Shown one piece after another: positions 1 to 7,111 of a stretch of 64,000 nucleotides of DNA. Position 1 is the first letter of the stretch, and every line of letters starts with the position of its first letter. The stretch spans positions 57,227-121,226 of the forward strand of contig JAPLQI010000016.1 in assembly GCA_026399755.1 (NCBI GenBank), in the 5' to 3' direction. The notes beneath the pieces are model-generated. The model saw only the letters and a program-made list of their open reading frames with translations. It was not told where the DNA came from and made no database searches. Source of the DNA: Pseudomonadota bacterium (lineage in GTDB: Bacteria > Pseudomonadota > Gammaproteobacteria > Burkholderiales > Chitinibacteraceae). A program made the position numbers and the translations under genes.

Positions 1-211
1 AATAAAGCAGGAAATCAGACTTAGCTAAAACCTTGTGAAAGCCAATCAGGGAAAAGGTGTCGCTATTGGGCAGCGCCAACGGATCATCAAATATCCCTGC
101 GCGGGTTTTGACCGAGTTAATTAATATCAGCGCAATCGGGAACAGGGCCAGCAGGGTGTAGCAGAGCAGCGTGAGCTGCACGACCAAGCCACTCGCTTTG
201 ATTTTTTTCAT
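1..211 (-). CDS. Sugar ABC transporter permease, MalG-like (partial, N-terminus only)
   Basis: Inner-membrane permease subunit of a CUT1-type carbohydrate ABC importer. Only the first 70 codons lie in the window; the gene continues beyond base 1. The visible part starts MKKIKASGLVVQ, has one hydrophobic segment (about residues 10-32) and then the NSVKTRAGIF...PLALP stretch typical of MalG/UgpE-type permeases just after TM1. It lies downstream of, and on the same strand as, a MalF-like permease and a binding protein, as expected for a SBP-MalF-MalG operon. A 218-bp gap with two repeat elements separates it from the MalF-like gene. Confidence 0.8.
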   Translation of the reverse strand, partial: MKKIKASGLVVQLTLLCYTLLALFPIALILINSVKTRAGIFDDPLALPNSDTFSLIGFHKVLAKSDFLLY

Positions 212-254
212 GGTGTTTACTCGCTAATCAAATATTGCTTAAGCCTTGAATTTA

Positions 255-326
255 TATAGGGTGTGCATTTGTTTCTCTTGCGCACCGCTTTCGGTGCGTA
301 AGGCCTACGGCCTTTTGCACCCTATG
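255..326. repeat. Inverted repeat, TGCGCACC/GGTGCGTAA family, copy 1
   Basis: Begins with TATAGGGTGTGCA and ends with TTTGCACCCTATG, with an internal TGCGCACCG...CGGTGCGTAAGGCC hairpin. Related copies lie at 45429-45516 and 52572-52699. Confidence 0.7.
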
Positions 327-361
327 TTCATCATTGCTGGGGGCCTATTAACTTAATAGGA

Positions 362-422
362 TGTAGGGCGGGTGCAACCCGCGTATTTTTAAGCATTGCT
401 CGCGGGTTGCACCCGCCCTACA
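362..422. repeat. REP-like palindrome, short-loop subtype (A)
   Basis: Arms TGTAGGGCGGGTGCAACCCG and its inverse enclose the loop GTATTTTTAAGCATTGCTC. It sits between two permease genes of one operon. Confidence 0.85.
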
Positions 423-429
423 AATGCAT

Positions 430-1344
430 TTACAGCTCAAACCGCTGTAACTTGCGTTGAATAAAGAAGAAATAAGCCCCTACGCCGCTTAAAATCACCA
501 GAAACATCATGGTGGCGACCGCTGCGCCCATGGTGGGGCTGCCGATTTGGCTTTGGTAGCCAAAGAAGGTGCGGTAAAACAGTGTGCCTAGGATATCGGT
601 GCTGTAATTTGGCCCGGCAATCGCGCCTTTTACCGAGTAAATCAAATCAAACGCATTAAAGTTGCCAACAAAAGTCAGGATGGTGACTAAGCCTAGTGTG
701 GGCAGAATAAGCGGCAGTTTAATTTCCCAGAAAATACGTAGGCTGCTTGCGCCTTCCACATGGGCCGCTTCGACGATATCTTCAGGCACCGCCAATAGCG
801 CGGCGTAAATCAGCATCATCGGAATGCCGACAAACTGCCAAACTGAAATCATCGCCAGCGTAATGAGTGCCGAGCCTTCATCACCTAAAAAAGGTGCAAA
901 GTAATCGGCCAAGCCTGCAAAGCCCATTATTTTTTCACCCACTCCCCAGAGTGGTGAAAGAATCAGTTGCCAGATAAAACCAATAATCACAACCGATAAG
1001 AGAGTCGGTAGGAAAATCAGCGTGCGGTAGGTTTTGGCGCCTTTTAAGCTTTTTAGGCTGAGCAAGGTCGCGAGTAATAAGCCGATTGGATTTTGGATTA
1101 ATAAATGCAGAACAAAGAATTTACAGTTGTTCCACATCGAATTCCAAAACGCATGTGACCAATCCGGATCAAATAAAATGGTGTGGTAATTACTAAGGCC
1201 AGTAAATGTTTGATGACCGCTTTCACTTGTGGTGAAAAAGCTTAGTCGTAAAGTATCAAGCAGGGGTAGGGCGCTAAATACGGAATAGATCAGCAGGGCT
1301 GGGGTAAGAAACACCAGAATATGCCAAGGAACTTTGCGCTGCAT
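430..1344 (-). CDS. Sugar ABC transporter permease, MalF-like
   Basis: CUT1-family inner-membrane permease, 304 aa, pairing with the MalG-like subunit downstream to import a sugar. Start chosen at MQRKVPWHILVFL because GGAGG lies 8 bases upstream; an earlier in-frame ATG at 1458 has no such site and adds an atypical N-terminus. About six membrane segments are visible: TM1 directly after the start, and a C-terminal segment ending in the basic QRKLQRFEL. The EAAHVEGAS...IFWEIKLPLILP stretch is the EAA loop that contacts the ATPase. No ATPase gene is in the window. The substrate cannot be told from sequence. Confidence 0.92.
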   Translation of the reverse strand: MQRKVPWHILVFLTPALLIYSVFSALPLLDTLRLSFFTTSESGHQTFTGLSNYHTILFDPDWSHAFWNSMWNNCKFFVLHLLIQNPIGLLLATLLSLKSLKGAKTYRTLIFLPTLLSVVIIGFIWQLILSPLWGVGEKIMGFAGLADYFAPFLGDEGSALITLAMISVWQFVGIPMMLIYAALLAVPEDIVEAAHVEGASSLRIFWEIKLPLILPTLGLVTILTFVGNFNAFDLIYSVKGAIAGPNYSTDILGTLFYRTFFGYQSQIGSPTMGAAVATMMFLVILSGVGAYFFFIQRKLQRFEL

Positions 1345-1507
1345 GGCGCGCCTCCGCAAAAAAAATGTCGGCAGCGATTCGCCGCCGACCAAGATCCACA
1401 GTCGAGTGTGAAAGAGGAAAAGACTTAATGGGCGGGGTTCAACCCCAATCCTATTCACTTAGCTGTATGTCATTGCGTTTTTCGCACAATGACAAATATT
1501 GAATCAT

Positions 1508-1569
1508 CGTAGGGCGGGTGAAACCCACGTATTTTTCAGTATCGCTCGGCGGGTTTCTCCCGCCCTACG
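1508..1569. repeat. REP-like palindrome (A/B hybrid)
   Basis: CGTAGGGCGGGTGAAACCC arm with its inverse TTTCTCCCGCCCTACG, between binding-protein and permease genes. A degenerate half copy (GGTTCAACCCCAATCCTATT) lies at 1435-1455, and the tail AGCTTAAGTTGATAGG follows at 1579-1594. Confidence 0.8.
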
Positions 1570-1619
1570 AGTAACATTTAGCTTAAGTTGATAGGCTTAG
1601 GATTCACCCGCAATACCGA

Positions 1620-2867
1620 TTACTTTTGCTGCGGTTTGTACCACTTAGCAAAGCCAGCTTGTACTTGAGCTGCTGCTTCTTTTGGTGCGAGTTTGCCGTT
1701 CAATACTTGGCTGTTTACATTCCACAGCTGGTTTTCCATCGAAGGCTCACCACGGTTTAAGATTTGCGCGTTTAGGCGAATGGTTGAGCCGCAGCTCTTA
1801 CGCCATTCCAGCATTTGTTTTGCCACTGGATCTTTAACGGTGATCAGATGGTTAGACAAGCTAAAGAAGCCAGTTACTTTATTGGTGTAAAGGTCAGCAA
1901 ATTCCTGGGAAGAAAGCCAAGCCAAGAATTTATAAGCGTCTTCTTTATTTTTGGATTTGCTGTTCACGCCCATACCGATGTCGGTATGGTCAGAGATCTC
2001 GCACTTGTCACCGGACTTAGCAACAGGGGGTGGGAATGCGCCAAATTCAAAGCCGGCTTCTTTATTGAAGTAGGCAATATCCCAAGAGCCCGTTGGGTAG
2101 ATGGCGGCTTTACCCATGGCAAAAAGATTTTGGCTGTCTGCATAGGTTTGAGCAGAAGCGCCTTTAGATAAATATGGCGTCCATTTGCTCATGGCATCCC
2201 AAGCGGCCACAAATTGTGGATCGGTGAATTTGGCTTTACCCGAGATCAAAGCTTTACGGCCCGCCTCACCTTTCCAGTAAGGTGCGCCTACGCTGGTAAA
2301 GACAATTTGATTGGCTTCCCATTGGTCTGCTGTGCCTAGAGCGATAGGGGTATATTTACCGCCTTTTTTGATGGCTTCGCTGACTTTCAGGAATTCATCT
2401 GTGGTCTTAGGTGGGTTCAGACCCAATTCTTTAAAGATTTTTTTGTTGTAGAAAAAGCCGTGAATAACAGACGCCATCGGCATGCAGAAAGCATCTTTGC
2501 CATCATCGCTTTGCCATGCCACTTTGGCAGAAGCTGGGAAGTTTTCCATGCCTGCTTTGCCATCCAGTTTTTCTAAGCTGCCTTTTTTATAATTGGCAAG
2601 CGACACGTCAAACGGACGACACGTAATCAGATCACCCGCTGTGCCACCAGCTAGACGTGCAGTCAGGCTAGAGTCATATTCTGTAGGGGTAGTCGGGGCA
2701 AATTTAACCTGAATACTAGGATTCTTTTTATTGAACGCAGGTAATAGCACTTCTTCCCATAGCGCCTTATCATCAACACGCCATGATTCGATGGTCAGTG
2801 TGCCAGCCTGTGCTGTACCGGCTGCGAGTAATGCGGCTAGGACGGTGCTTCGTGCAAGTGTACTCAT
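1620..2867 (-). CDS. Sugar ABC transporter periplasmic substrate-binding protein
   Basis: Family 1 extracellular solute-binding protein, 415 aa, first gene of a leftward ABC import operon. The start at 2867 (MSTLARSTVLAALLAAGTAQA) gives a signal peptide cleaved near AQA|GTL and is preceded by GAGGAG; a frame upstream to 2897 is open but unlikely. The mature part has the usual SBP1 layout: TIESWRVDD, AGGTAGDLITCRP, the hinge-region FFYNKKIFKELGL and TGSWDIAYF. Two cysteines near the C-terminal third (DKCEISDH and KSCGST) could form a disulphide. A sigma70-like promoter lies upstream at 2938-2966. The sugar is not identifiable. Confidence 0.92.
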   Translation of the reverse strand: MSTLARSTVLAALLAAGTAQAGTLTIESWRVDDKALWEEVLLPAFNKKNPSIQVKFAPTTPTEYDSSLTARLAGGTAGDLITCRPFDVSLANYKKGSLEKLDGKAGMENFPASAKVAWQSDDGKDAFCMPMASVIHGFFYNKKIFKELGLNPPKTTDEFLKVSEAIKKGGKYTPIALGTADQWEANQIVFTSVGAPYWKGEAGRKALISGKAKFTDPQFVAAWDAMSKWTPYLSKGASAQTYADSQNLFAMGKAAIYPTGSWDIAYFNKEAGFEFGAFPPPVAKSGDKCEISDHTDIGMGVNSKSKNKEDAYKFLAWLSSQEFADLYTNKVTGFFSLSNHLITVKDPVAKQMLEWRKSCGSTIRLNAQILNRGEPSMENQLWNVNSQVLNGKLAPKEAAAQVQAGFAKWYKPQQK

Positions 2868-2937
2868 TGTGGTGACTCTCCTCAGGGTTGACCGCATTTA
2901 GCGCTATTTTTTTGTACGCTTTATTCGCGGAAAAATC

Positions 2938-2966
2938 ACAATAGCACCCCTGAAAAGGTGACACAA
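2938..2966 (-). promoter_or_regulatory. Sigma70-like promoter of the sugar ABC operon
   Basis: On the minus strand TTGTGT, a 17-base spacer and TATTGT are seen, about 70 bases upstream of the binding-protein start. The spacer holds a short CACCTTTTCAGGGGTG partial palindrome that could bind a regulator. Confidence 0.5.
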
Positions 2967-3055
2967 AATCGCTTTTTTATGTTGTTGTATTTTTATTAAG
3001 TCATTGATTTGTATTGAATTTATGTGTTTTTGGATGAGTGGGTATGTTACATTTC

Positions 3056-3067
3056 TTTACATGTAAA
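3056..3067. promoter_or_regulatory. Perfect 12-bp palindrome TTTACATGTAAA between divergent binding-protein genes
   Basis: The palindrome sits in the 240-bp divergent intergenic region, 41 bases upstream of the rightward gene. It is flanked by further TTACAT (3047-3052) and ATATGTGAA half-sites. It is a candidate operator, possibly for the response regulator encoded at 4812. Confidence 0.4.
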
Positions 3068-3107
3068 TATGTGAATAGTTTGGTTTTGATCAATACTTAG
3101 CAGCTTT

Positions 3108-4475
3108 TTGCATGCTTTACACAGAAACAATAATCCGCAAGGCAAGCAACATTTTTTTACAAATAAGCAAGATAGCTTACGTTATAGTCCGCTGCACCCT
3201 CCATATAGGTCTCAGATTTTGCTGATTGTTTTCATTAACGCTGCGGTATGCGTGCTGCTGCTGGCCTTGCCGGTGCGTGCCGAGCCGCTTGAGGTGTTGC
3301 ACTGGTGGACCTCTGCGTCTGAGCGCCGAGCGGCTGATTTCTTAGTCTCTCGTTTAGAAAAAGAAGGCTTAGATTGGAAAGATGCGGCTATTCCTGGTGG
3401 CTCTGGCTTGGGCGCTATGAAGGTATTAAAAAGCCGTGTCTTATCAGATAAAGCACCGCAAGCGGCTCAGCTGATAGGCCCCGCGATTGCCGAATGGGGC
3501 GATTTGGGATTGTTGCTCGAGCTAGATGGTGTGGCTAAGCAAGCGAAATGGGGCGCTTCGATTTTGCCCACGCCCTATGCCTCGGTTCGGCTACGCGGCC
3601 ATGTAATTGCTGCGCCACTCGGCGTGCATCGCATCAATACCTTGTTTTATAACCAGAAGATTTTCAAAAAATTGGGCTTGCTGCCGCCGCAAACTTGGCC
3701 AGAGTTTGAGCGGGTAGCAGATAAAATAAAACGTGCAGGCTTTATCCCGCTTGCGCAAAGTGGCGAGCCTTGGCAGGTGGCTACTCTTTTTGAAAGCTTG
3801 GTACTGAGCGAAGGCGGCCCTGCCTATTATCGAGATCTATTTGTGCGCCGCCGTGCTAATGCTTTTTTTGATCCGCGCCTCGCCCGTGCTTTAGAGCGGT
3901 TACGCGCTTTGCGCCGTTATATGCCTGATCCGATTGCCGAAAAGTCTTGGACATTAACGGCCAAAATGCTAGCAAAAGACGAAGCCGCCATGATGATGAT
4001 GGGCGATTGGGTAAAAGGCGAGTTAAACGCTTGGGGCTTGGCGACCGATGTCGCTTTTGGTTGCGTGGCCGTGCCGGGAACGGCGGATATGCACCTCTAT
4101 AGCATCGATACGCTGGTGATGTTTGCAGGCAACTACTCACGGCAAGAGGCGCAGGAAAAGCTCGCTCAGCTGATTGTCTCGCCTGCTGTACAAGCAGGAT
4201 ATAACCGAATTAAAGGATCCGTGCCTGTGCGGCGCGATGCCGATATTCGCCAAATGGATAGCTGCTCGCGCTCTTCATGGCAGACCTTTGTAAAAGGTGG
4301 CATGGTGCAAGCACCTAGCCTTACTCATAGAATGGCATCTGATGAAGCCTTAAAAGACGCCATCGTAGCCCAAGTTCATCGCTATTTTCTGGATACCCAA
4401 ATGCCCACCAGCGAGGCACAACGCCGCATGGCAGGCATCGTCCGCGCATTAGGGGCTGGGGAAAAAGATATTTGA
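3108..4475 (+). CDS. Second sugar-binding protein, linked to a two-component system
   Basis: Family 1 solute-binding protein, about 455 aa from ATG 3108. That start leaves an unusually long polar N-terminal stretch (about 35 residues) before the hydrophobic export segment ILLIVFINAAVCVLLLALPVRAEP, so an alternative TTG/GTG start nearer the signal is possible. The mature part (LEVLHWWTSASERRAADFL, LGVHRINTLFYNQKIFKKLG, MMMMGDWVKGELNAWG) resembles glucose/mannose-type binding proteins. No permease follows. Instead a response regulator and sensor kinase are next on the same strand, suggesting the protein may present sugar to the kinase rather than, or as well as, to a transporter. That role is inference. 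Confidence 0.85.
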   Translation: MHALHRNNNPQGKQHFFTNKQDSLRYSPLHPPYRSQILLIVFINAAVCVLLLALPVRAEPLEVLHWWTSASERRAADFLVSRLEKEGLDWKDAAIPGGSGLGAMKVLKSRVLSDKAPQAAQLIGPAIAEWGDLGLLLELDGVAKQAKWGASILPTPYASVRLRGHVIAAPLGVHRINTLFYNQKIFKKLGLLPPQTWPEFERVADKIKRAGFIPLAQSGEPWQVATLFESLVLSEGGPAYYRDLFVRRRANAFFDPRLARALERLRALRRYMPDPIAEKSWTLTAKMLAKDEAAMMMMGDWVKGELNAWGLATDVAFGCVAVPGTADMHLYSIDTLVMFAGNYSRQEAQEKLAQLIVSPAVQAGYNRIKGSVPVRRDADIRQMDSCSRSSWQTFVKGGMVQAPSLTHRMASDEALKDAIVAQVHRYFLDTQMPTSEAQRRMAGIVRALGAGEKDI

Positions 4476-4486
4476 TGATGTTAGTG

Positions 4487-4747
4487 AAAACCTAAATCTT
4501 GAACCACGGAGGGCACAGAGAGCACGGAGTTTCACGGAGGAAACCCAAGAGAAATGAGAGTTTTTTTCTAGTAGCAGATCAGTCTTAAGTCCTACAGGCT
4601 GCTAGATATCTGCTTTGTTTTTAGCGTAACCCAGTTATTTAAAGTTGCGCAAAAGCCTCTAATCTAAGAAAAAGCGCCATTTAAAATGGTTTTCCTCCGT
4701 GGCACTCCGTGTTCTCCTTTTCCTCCGTGGTTCAAGATTTGGGTTTT
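4487..4747. repeat. CCACGGAG inverted-repeat element, copy 1 (long form)
   Basis: The left end AACCTAAATCTTGAACCACG and right end CGTGGTTCAAGATTTGGGTT are inverse, each followed inward by CACGGAG/CTCCGTG motifs, with about 130 bases of unique filler. It fills most of the 336-bp gap between the binding-protein gene and the response regulator. Other copies: 6968-7095, 28755-28880 and a half copy at 42365-42423. Confidence 0.8.
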
Positions 4748-4811
4748 ATTCGCAAGCTAAGTCATTACGTTAACTGATATATAAAACACTCACCAAGTTA
4801 AAAGGCCACCC

Positions 4812-5528
4812 ATGAGTCGTAAAATTTTAGTGGTCGATGACGATCAAAAAACCCGCACTTTGCTTAAAACCTATCTGGAAAAAAACCAGTACGAGGTTTA
4901 CTTGGCCCATGATGGCGCTAGCTTTTTGGCGGAATTTGCCCGCTATCAGGAAGAGTTAAGCTTGGTGATTTTGGATGTGATGCTGCCCGACACCGATGGC
5001 TTTGCGCTTTGCCAAGCGGTAAGGCGGCAATCGAATGTAGCGATTATTATGCTGACGGCCAATTCGGATGAAACTGATCGAATTGTGGGGCTAGAGCTGG
5101 GTGCGGATGACTATATTGCCAAGCCCTATAATCCGCGCGAATTACTGGCGCGTATCAAGGCAATTCATCGCCGCAGTGGCTTGGATAGCGCCATTGCCCC
5201 ACGCTACTACCATTTTCTTGGCTTTTGCCTAGATAACGTCGAGCGCAGCCTGACCGATCCGGCGGGGGTGAATGTGGTGCTGACCGGCTTGGATTTTCAG
5301 CTGCTTAAATATTTTGCCGAGCATTCAGGGCAGATCTTGGATAGAAACATCCTCGCCGAGCAAACGCGTGGCCGAGATGTGGGGCCGCTCGATCGATCAT
5401 TAGATGTGCAAATCAGCCGCTTGCGCCAGCGCTTGCACGATGATGGCAAACAGCCAGAGCTGATTAAAACGGTTAGAGGCGCGGGTTATGTGTTTTCCGC
5501 ACAAGTAACTAGCAGCCATGCGCCTTAG
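4812..5528 (+). CDS. OmpR/PhoB-family response regulator
   Basis: DNA-binding response regulator, 238 aa. The receiver domain (residues 1-120) has the acidic pocket VVDDD, phospho-acceptor Asp55 in LDVMLPDTDG, the LTAN switch and AKPYNP lysine. The C-terminal winged helix (about 130-232) contains LTGLDFQLLKYFAEHSGQ and the recognition stretch DVQISRLRQRL...TVRGAGYVF. Its stop overlaps the kinase start by 11 bases, so the pair is translationally coupled. Probable targets are the neighbouring sugar-uptake promoters, by analogy with GltR-type systems next to glucose transporters. Confidence 0.93.
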   Translation: MSRKILVVDDDQKTRTLLKTYLEKNQYEVYLAHDGASFLAEFARYQEELSLVILDVMLPDTDGFALCQAVRRQSNVAIIMLTANSDETDRIVGLELGADDYIAKPYNPRELLARIKAIHRRSGLDSAIAPRYYHFLGFCLDNVERSLTDPAGVNVVLTGLDFQLLKYFAEHSGQILDRNILAEQTRGRDVGPLDRSLDVQISRLRQRLHDDGKQPELIKTVRGAGYVFSAQVTSSHAP

Positions 5529-6963
5529 TCCTTGGGCGCGGCGCTTAATGCCGCCTTCCTTGCTAGGCCGTTTATCTTTAGTCATGGTGCTCGGGGTGCT
5601 CACCACGATGCTGATTGGTAACTGGCTGTGGGCCAATCAGCTTAAAACCAAAGCGGCGCTAGAGGTCGGTGCGGCCGCTCAGCATATTGGCGCAGGTGCG
5701 GCCAGTGCAGTGCGGTTTTTCCAGAGCTTGCCGCCGAATTATCGGCCCATCCTGATCGAGCAATTACGTGATATGGGCGGCACTCGTTTTTTTGTTAGCG
5801 TTAATCGTGCCCCTGTAGAGATCCAAGATATCCCCGAATCAGCATTGTCTAAAGCGGTGCTGGATATGGTGCGGGTGACTTTAAGCCATGATCTGCCAAG
5901 GCTATCGGATGTGCGGATTGGCTTTGCCATGCCGGATGGCTTGGTGGTGTCGGATGAGGGGGTAACGGTTGCCGATTTACCTGAAGAATGGGTAGAGCAC
6001 ACCCTGCTGATTAAGCCTCGCCCCGCACCGGTGCTGGTGATTCAGGCAGAGATAGAGCCGGGTGGTTGGCTGTATTTGGCCACCTTAATGCCCGATCCTT
6101 ACTTTTTAGATAATGGCAATCCATTGCCGTTTGATCGCTTGCTTTTGCAGGGCTTAACGCTTGCTACCGTCTTGCTGCTGTCGATTTTGGTAGTGAGCTG
6201 GATTACCCAACCGCTGGCTGCTTTATCCGAAGCGGCGGTCGCTTTTGGTAAGGGCGAATCGCCCGCATTGCCAGAAACAGGGAGCCGAGAGTTTGTGCGC
6301 ACCGCACGTGCGTTCACCGCGATGAGAGAACGAATTCAGCTGTACTTAGAAGACCGCGAACGTCTGTTTGCCTCGATATCGCACGATTTACGCACGCCGA
6401 TTACTCGGCTGAAATTACGTGCAGAATTACTCGACGATGAAGAAGCGGGTCAGGCTTTTCATGAAGATTTAGACGAGCTGGATATGATGGTGAAAGGCGC
6501 TTTGCAAAGCGTAAAAGACACCGATATTCACGAAAATCATACCGAGCTGGCTCTAGATCAGCTGATTGGCCGCATGGTGAGAGATTCATTGCTTGCAGGG
6601 CACGACGTGAGTTACCAGCCATGTGGGCTAAAAGTAAGTGCCAAGCCCTTGGCTCTGCGCCGTGCCATTGTTAACTTACTAGATAACGCTTTATTTTATG
6701 GAAAAGCAGCACGTATTGCGGTCAGCAAAGTGGCAGGCGGTGTGTGCATCACCATACACGACGATGGCCCAGGTGTGCCCGTTGAGGCATTAGCCACATT
6801 ATTTCAGCCTTACACTCGCCTAGAACATGGCCGAAATAGTAATCAGCAGGGCATGGGCTTGGGGCTGGGAATCGCGCAAAACATAGTGCAAGCGCATGGT
6901 GGAACGCTAGAGCTGGCCAATCACCCTCAGGGGGGATTATGGGTTTCTATTACTTTGCCTTAG
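5518..6963 (+). CDS. Sensor histidine kinase (EnvZ/GtrS-like)
   Basis: Membrane sensor kinase, 481 aa, partner of the preceding regulator. TM1 is near residues 15-40 and TM2 near 205-228 (LLLQGLTLATVLLLSILVV), enclosing a periplasmic sensor of about 165 residues. A HAMP linker follows, then the dimerisation/phosphoacceptor helix with His289 in ISHDLRTPITRLKLR, an N box (RAIVNLLDNALFYG), G1 box (HDDGPGVP) and G2 box (GMGLGLGIAQNIV). The periplasmic part could receive the sugar directly or through the binding protein encoded upstream. Confidence 0.92.
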   Translation: MRLSPWARRLMPPSLLGRLSLVMVLGVLTTMLIGNWLWANQLKTKAALEVGAAAQHIGAGAASAVRFFQSLPPNYRPILIEQLRDMGGTRFFVSVNRAPVEIQDIPESALSKAVLDMVRVTLSHDLPRLSDVRIGFAMPDGLVVSDEGVTVADLPEEWVEHTLLIKPRPAPVLVIQAEIEPGGWLYLATLMPDPYFLDNGNPLPFDRLLLQGLTLATVLLLSILVVSWITQPLAALSEAAVAFGKGESPALPETGSREFVRTARAFTAMRERIQLYLEDRERLFASISHDLRTPITRLKLRAELLDDEEAGQAFHEDLDELDMMVKGALQSVKDTDIHENHTELALDQLIGRMVRDSLLAGHDVSYQPCGLKVSAKPLALRRAIVNLLDNALFYGKAARIAVSKVAGGVCITIHDDGPGVPVEALATLFQPYTRLEHGRNSNQQGMGLGLGIAQNIVQAHGGTLELANHPQGGLWVSITLP

Positions 6964-6967
6964 CTCT

Positions 6968-7095
6968 AAACCCAAATCTTAAGCCACGGAGAAAAAGGAG
7001 ATCACGGAGGGCCACGGAGAAAAGCGCAAGGAATAAGATTTTATCCATGAAACTCAGCGTTTTCTGGTGTCTACGTGCTTCAAAGTTTGGGTTTT
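6968..7095. repeat. CCACGGAG inverted-repeat element, copy 2
   Basis: Ends AAACCCAAATCTTAAGCCAC and CAAAGTTTGGGTTTT are inverse. It lies between the convergent 3' ends of the sensor kinase and the CHASE-PAS gene, so it may end transcription from both sides. Confidence 0.75.
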
Positions 7096-7111
7096 CATGG
7101 CTTCCCATTCC

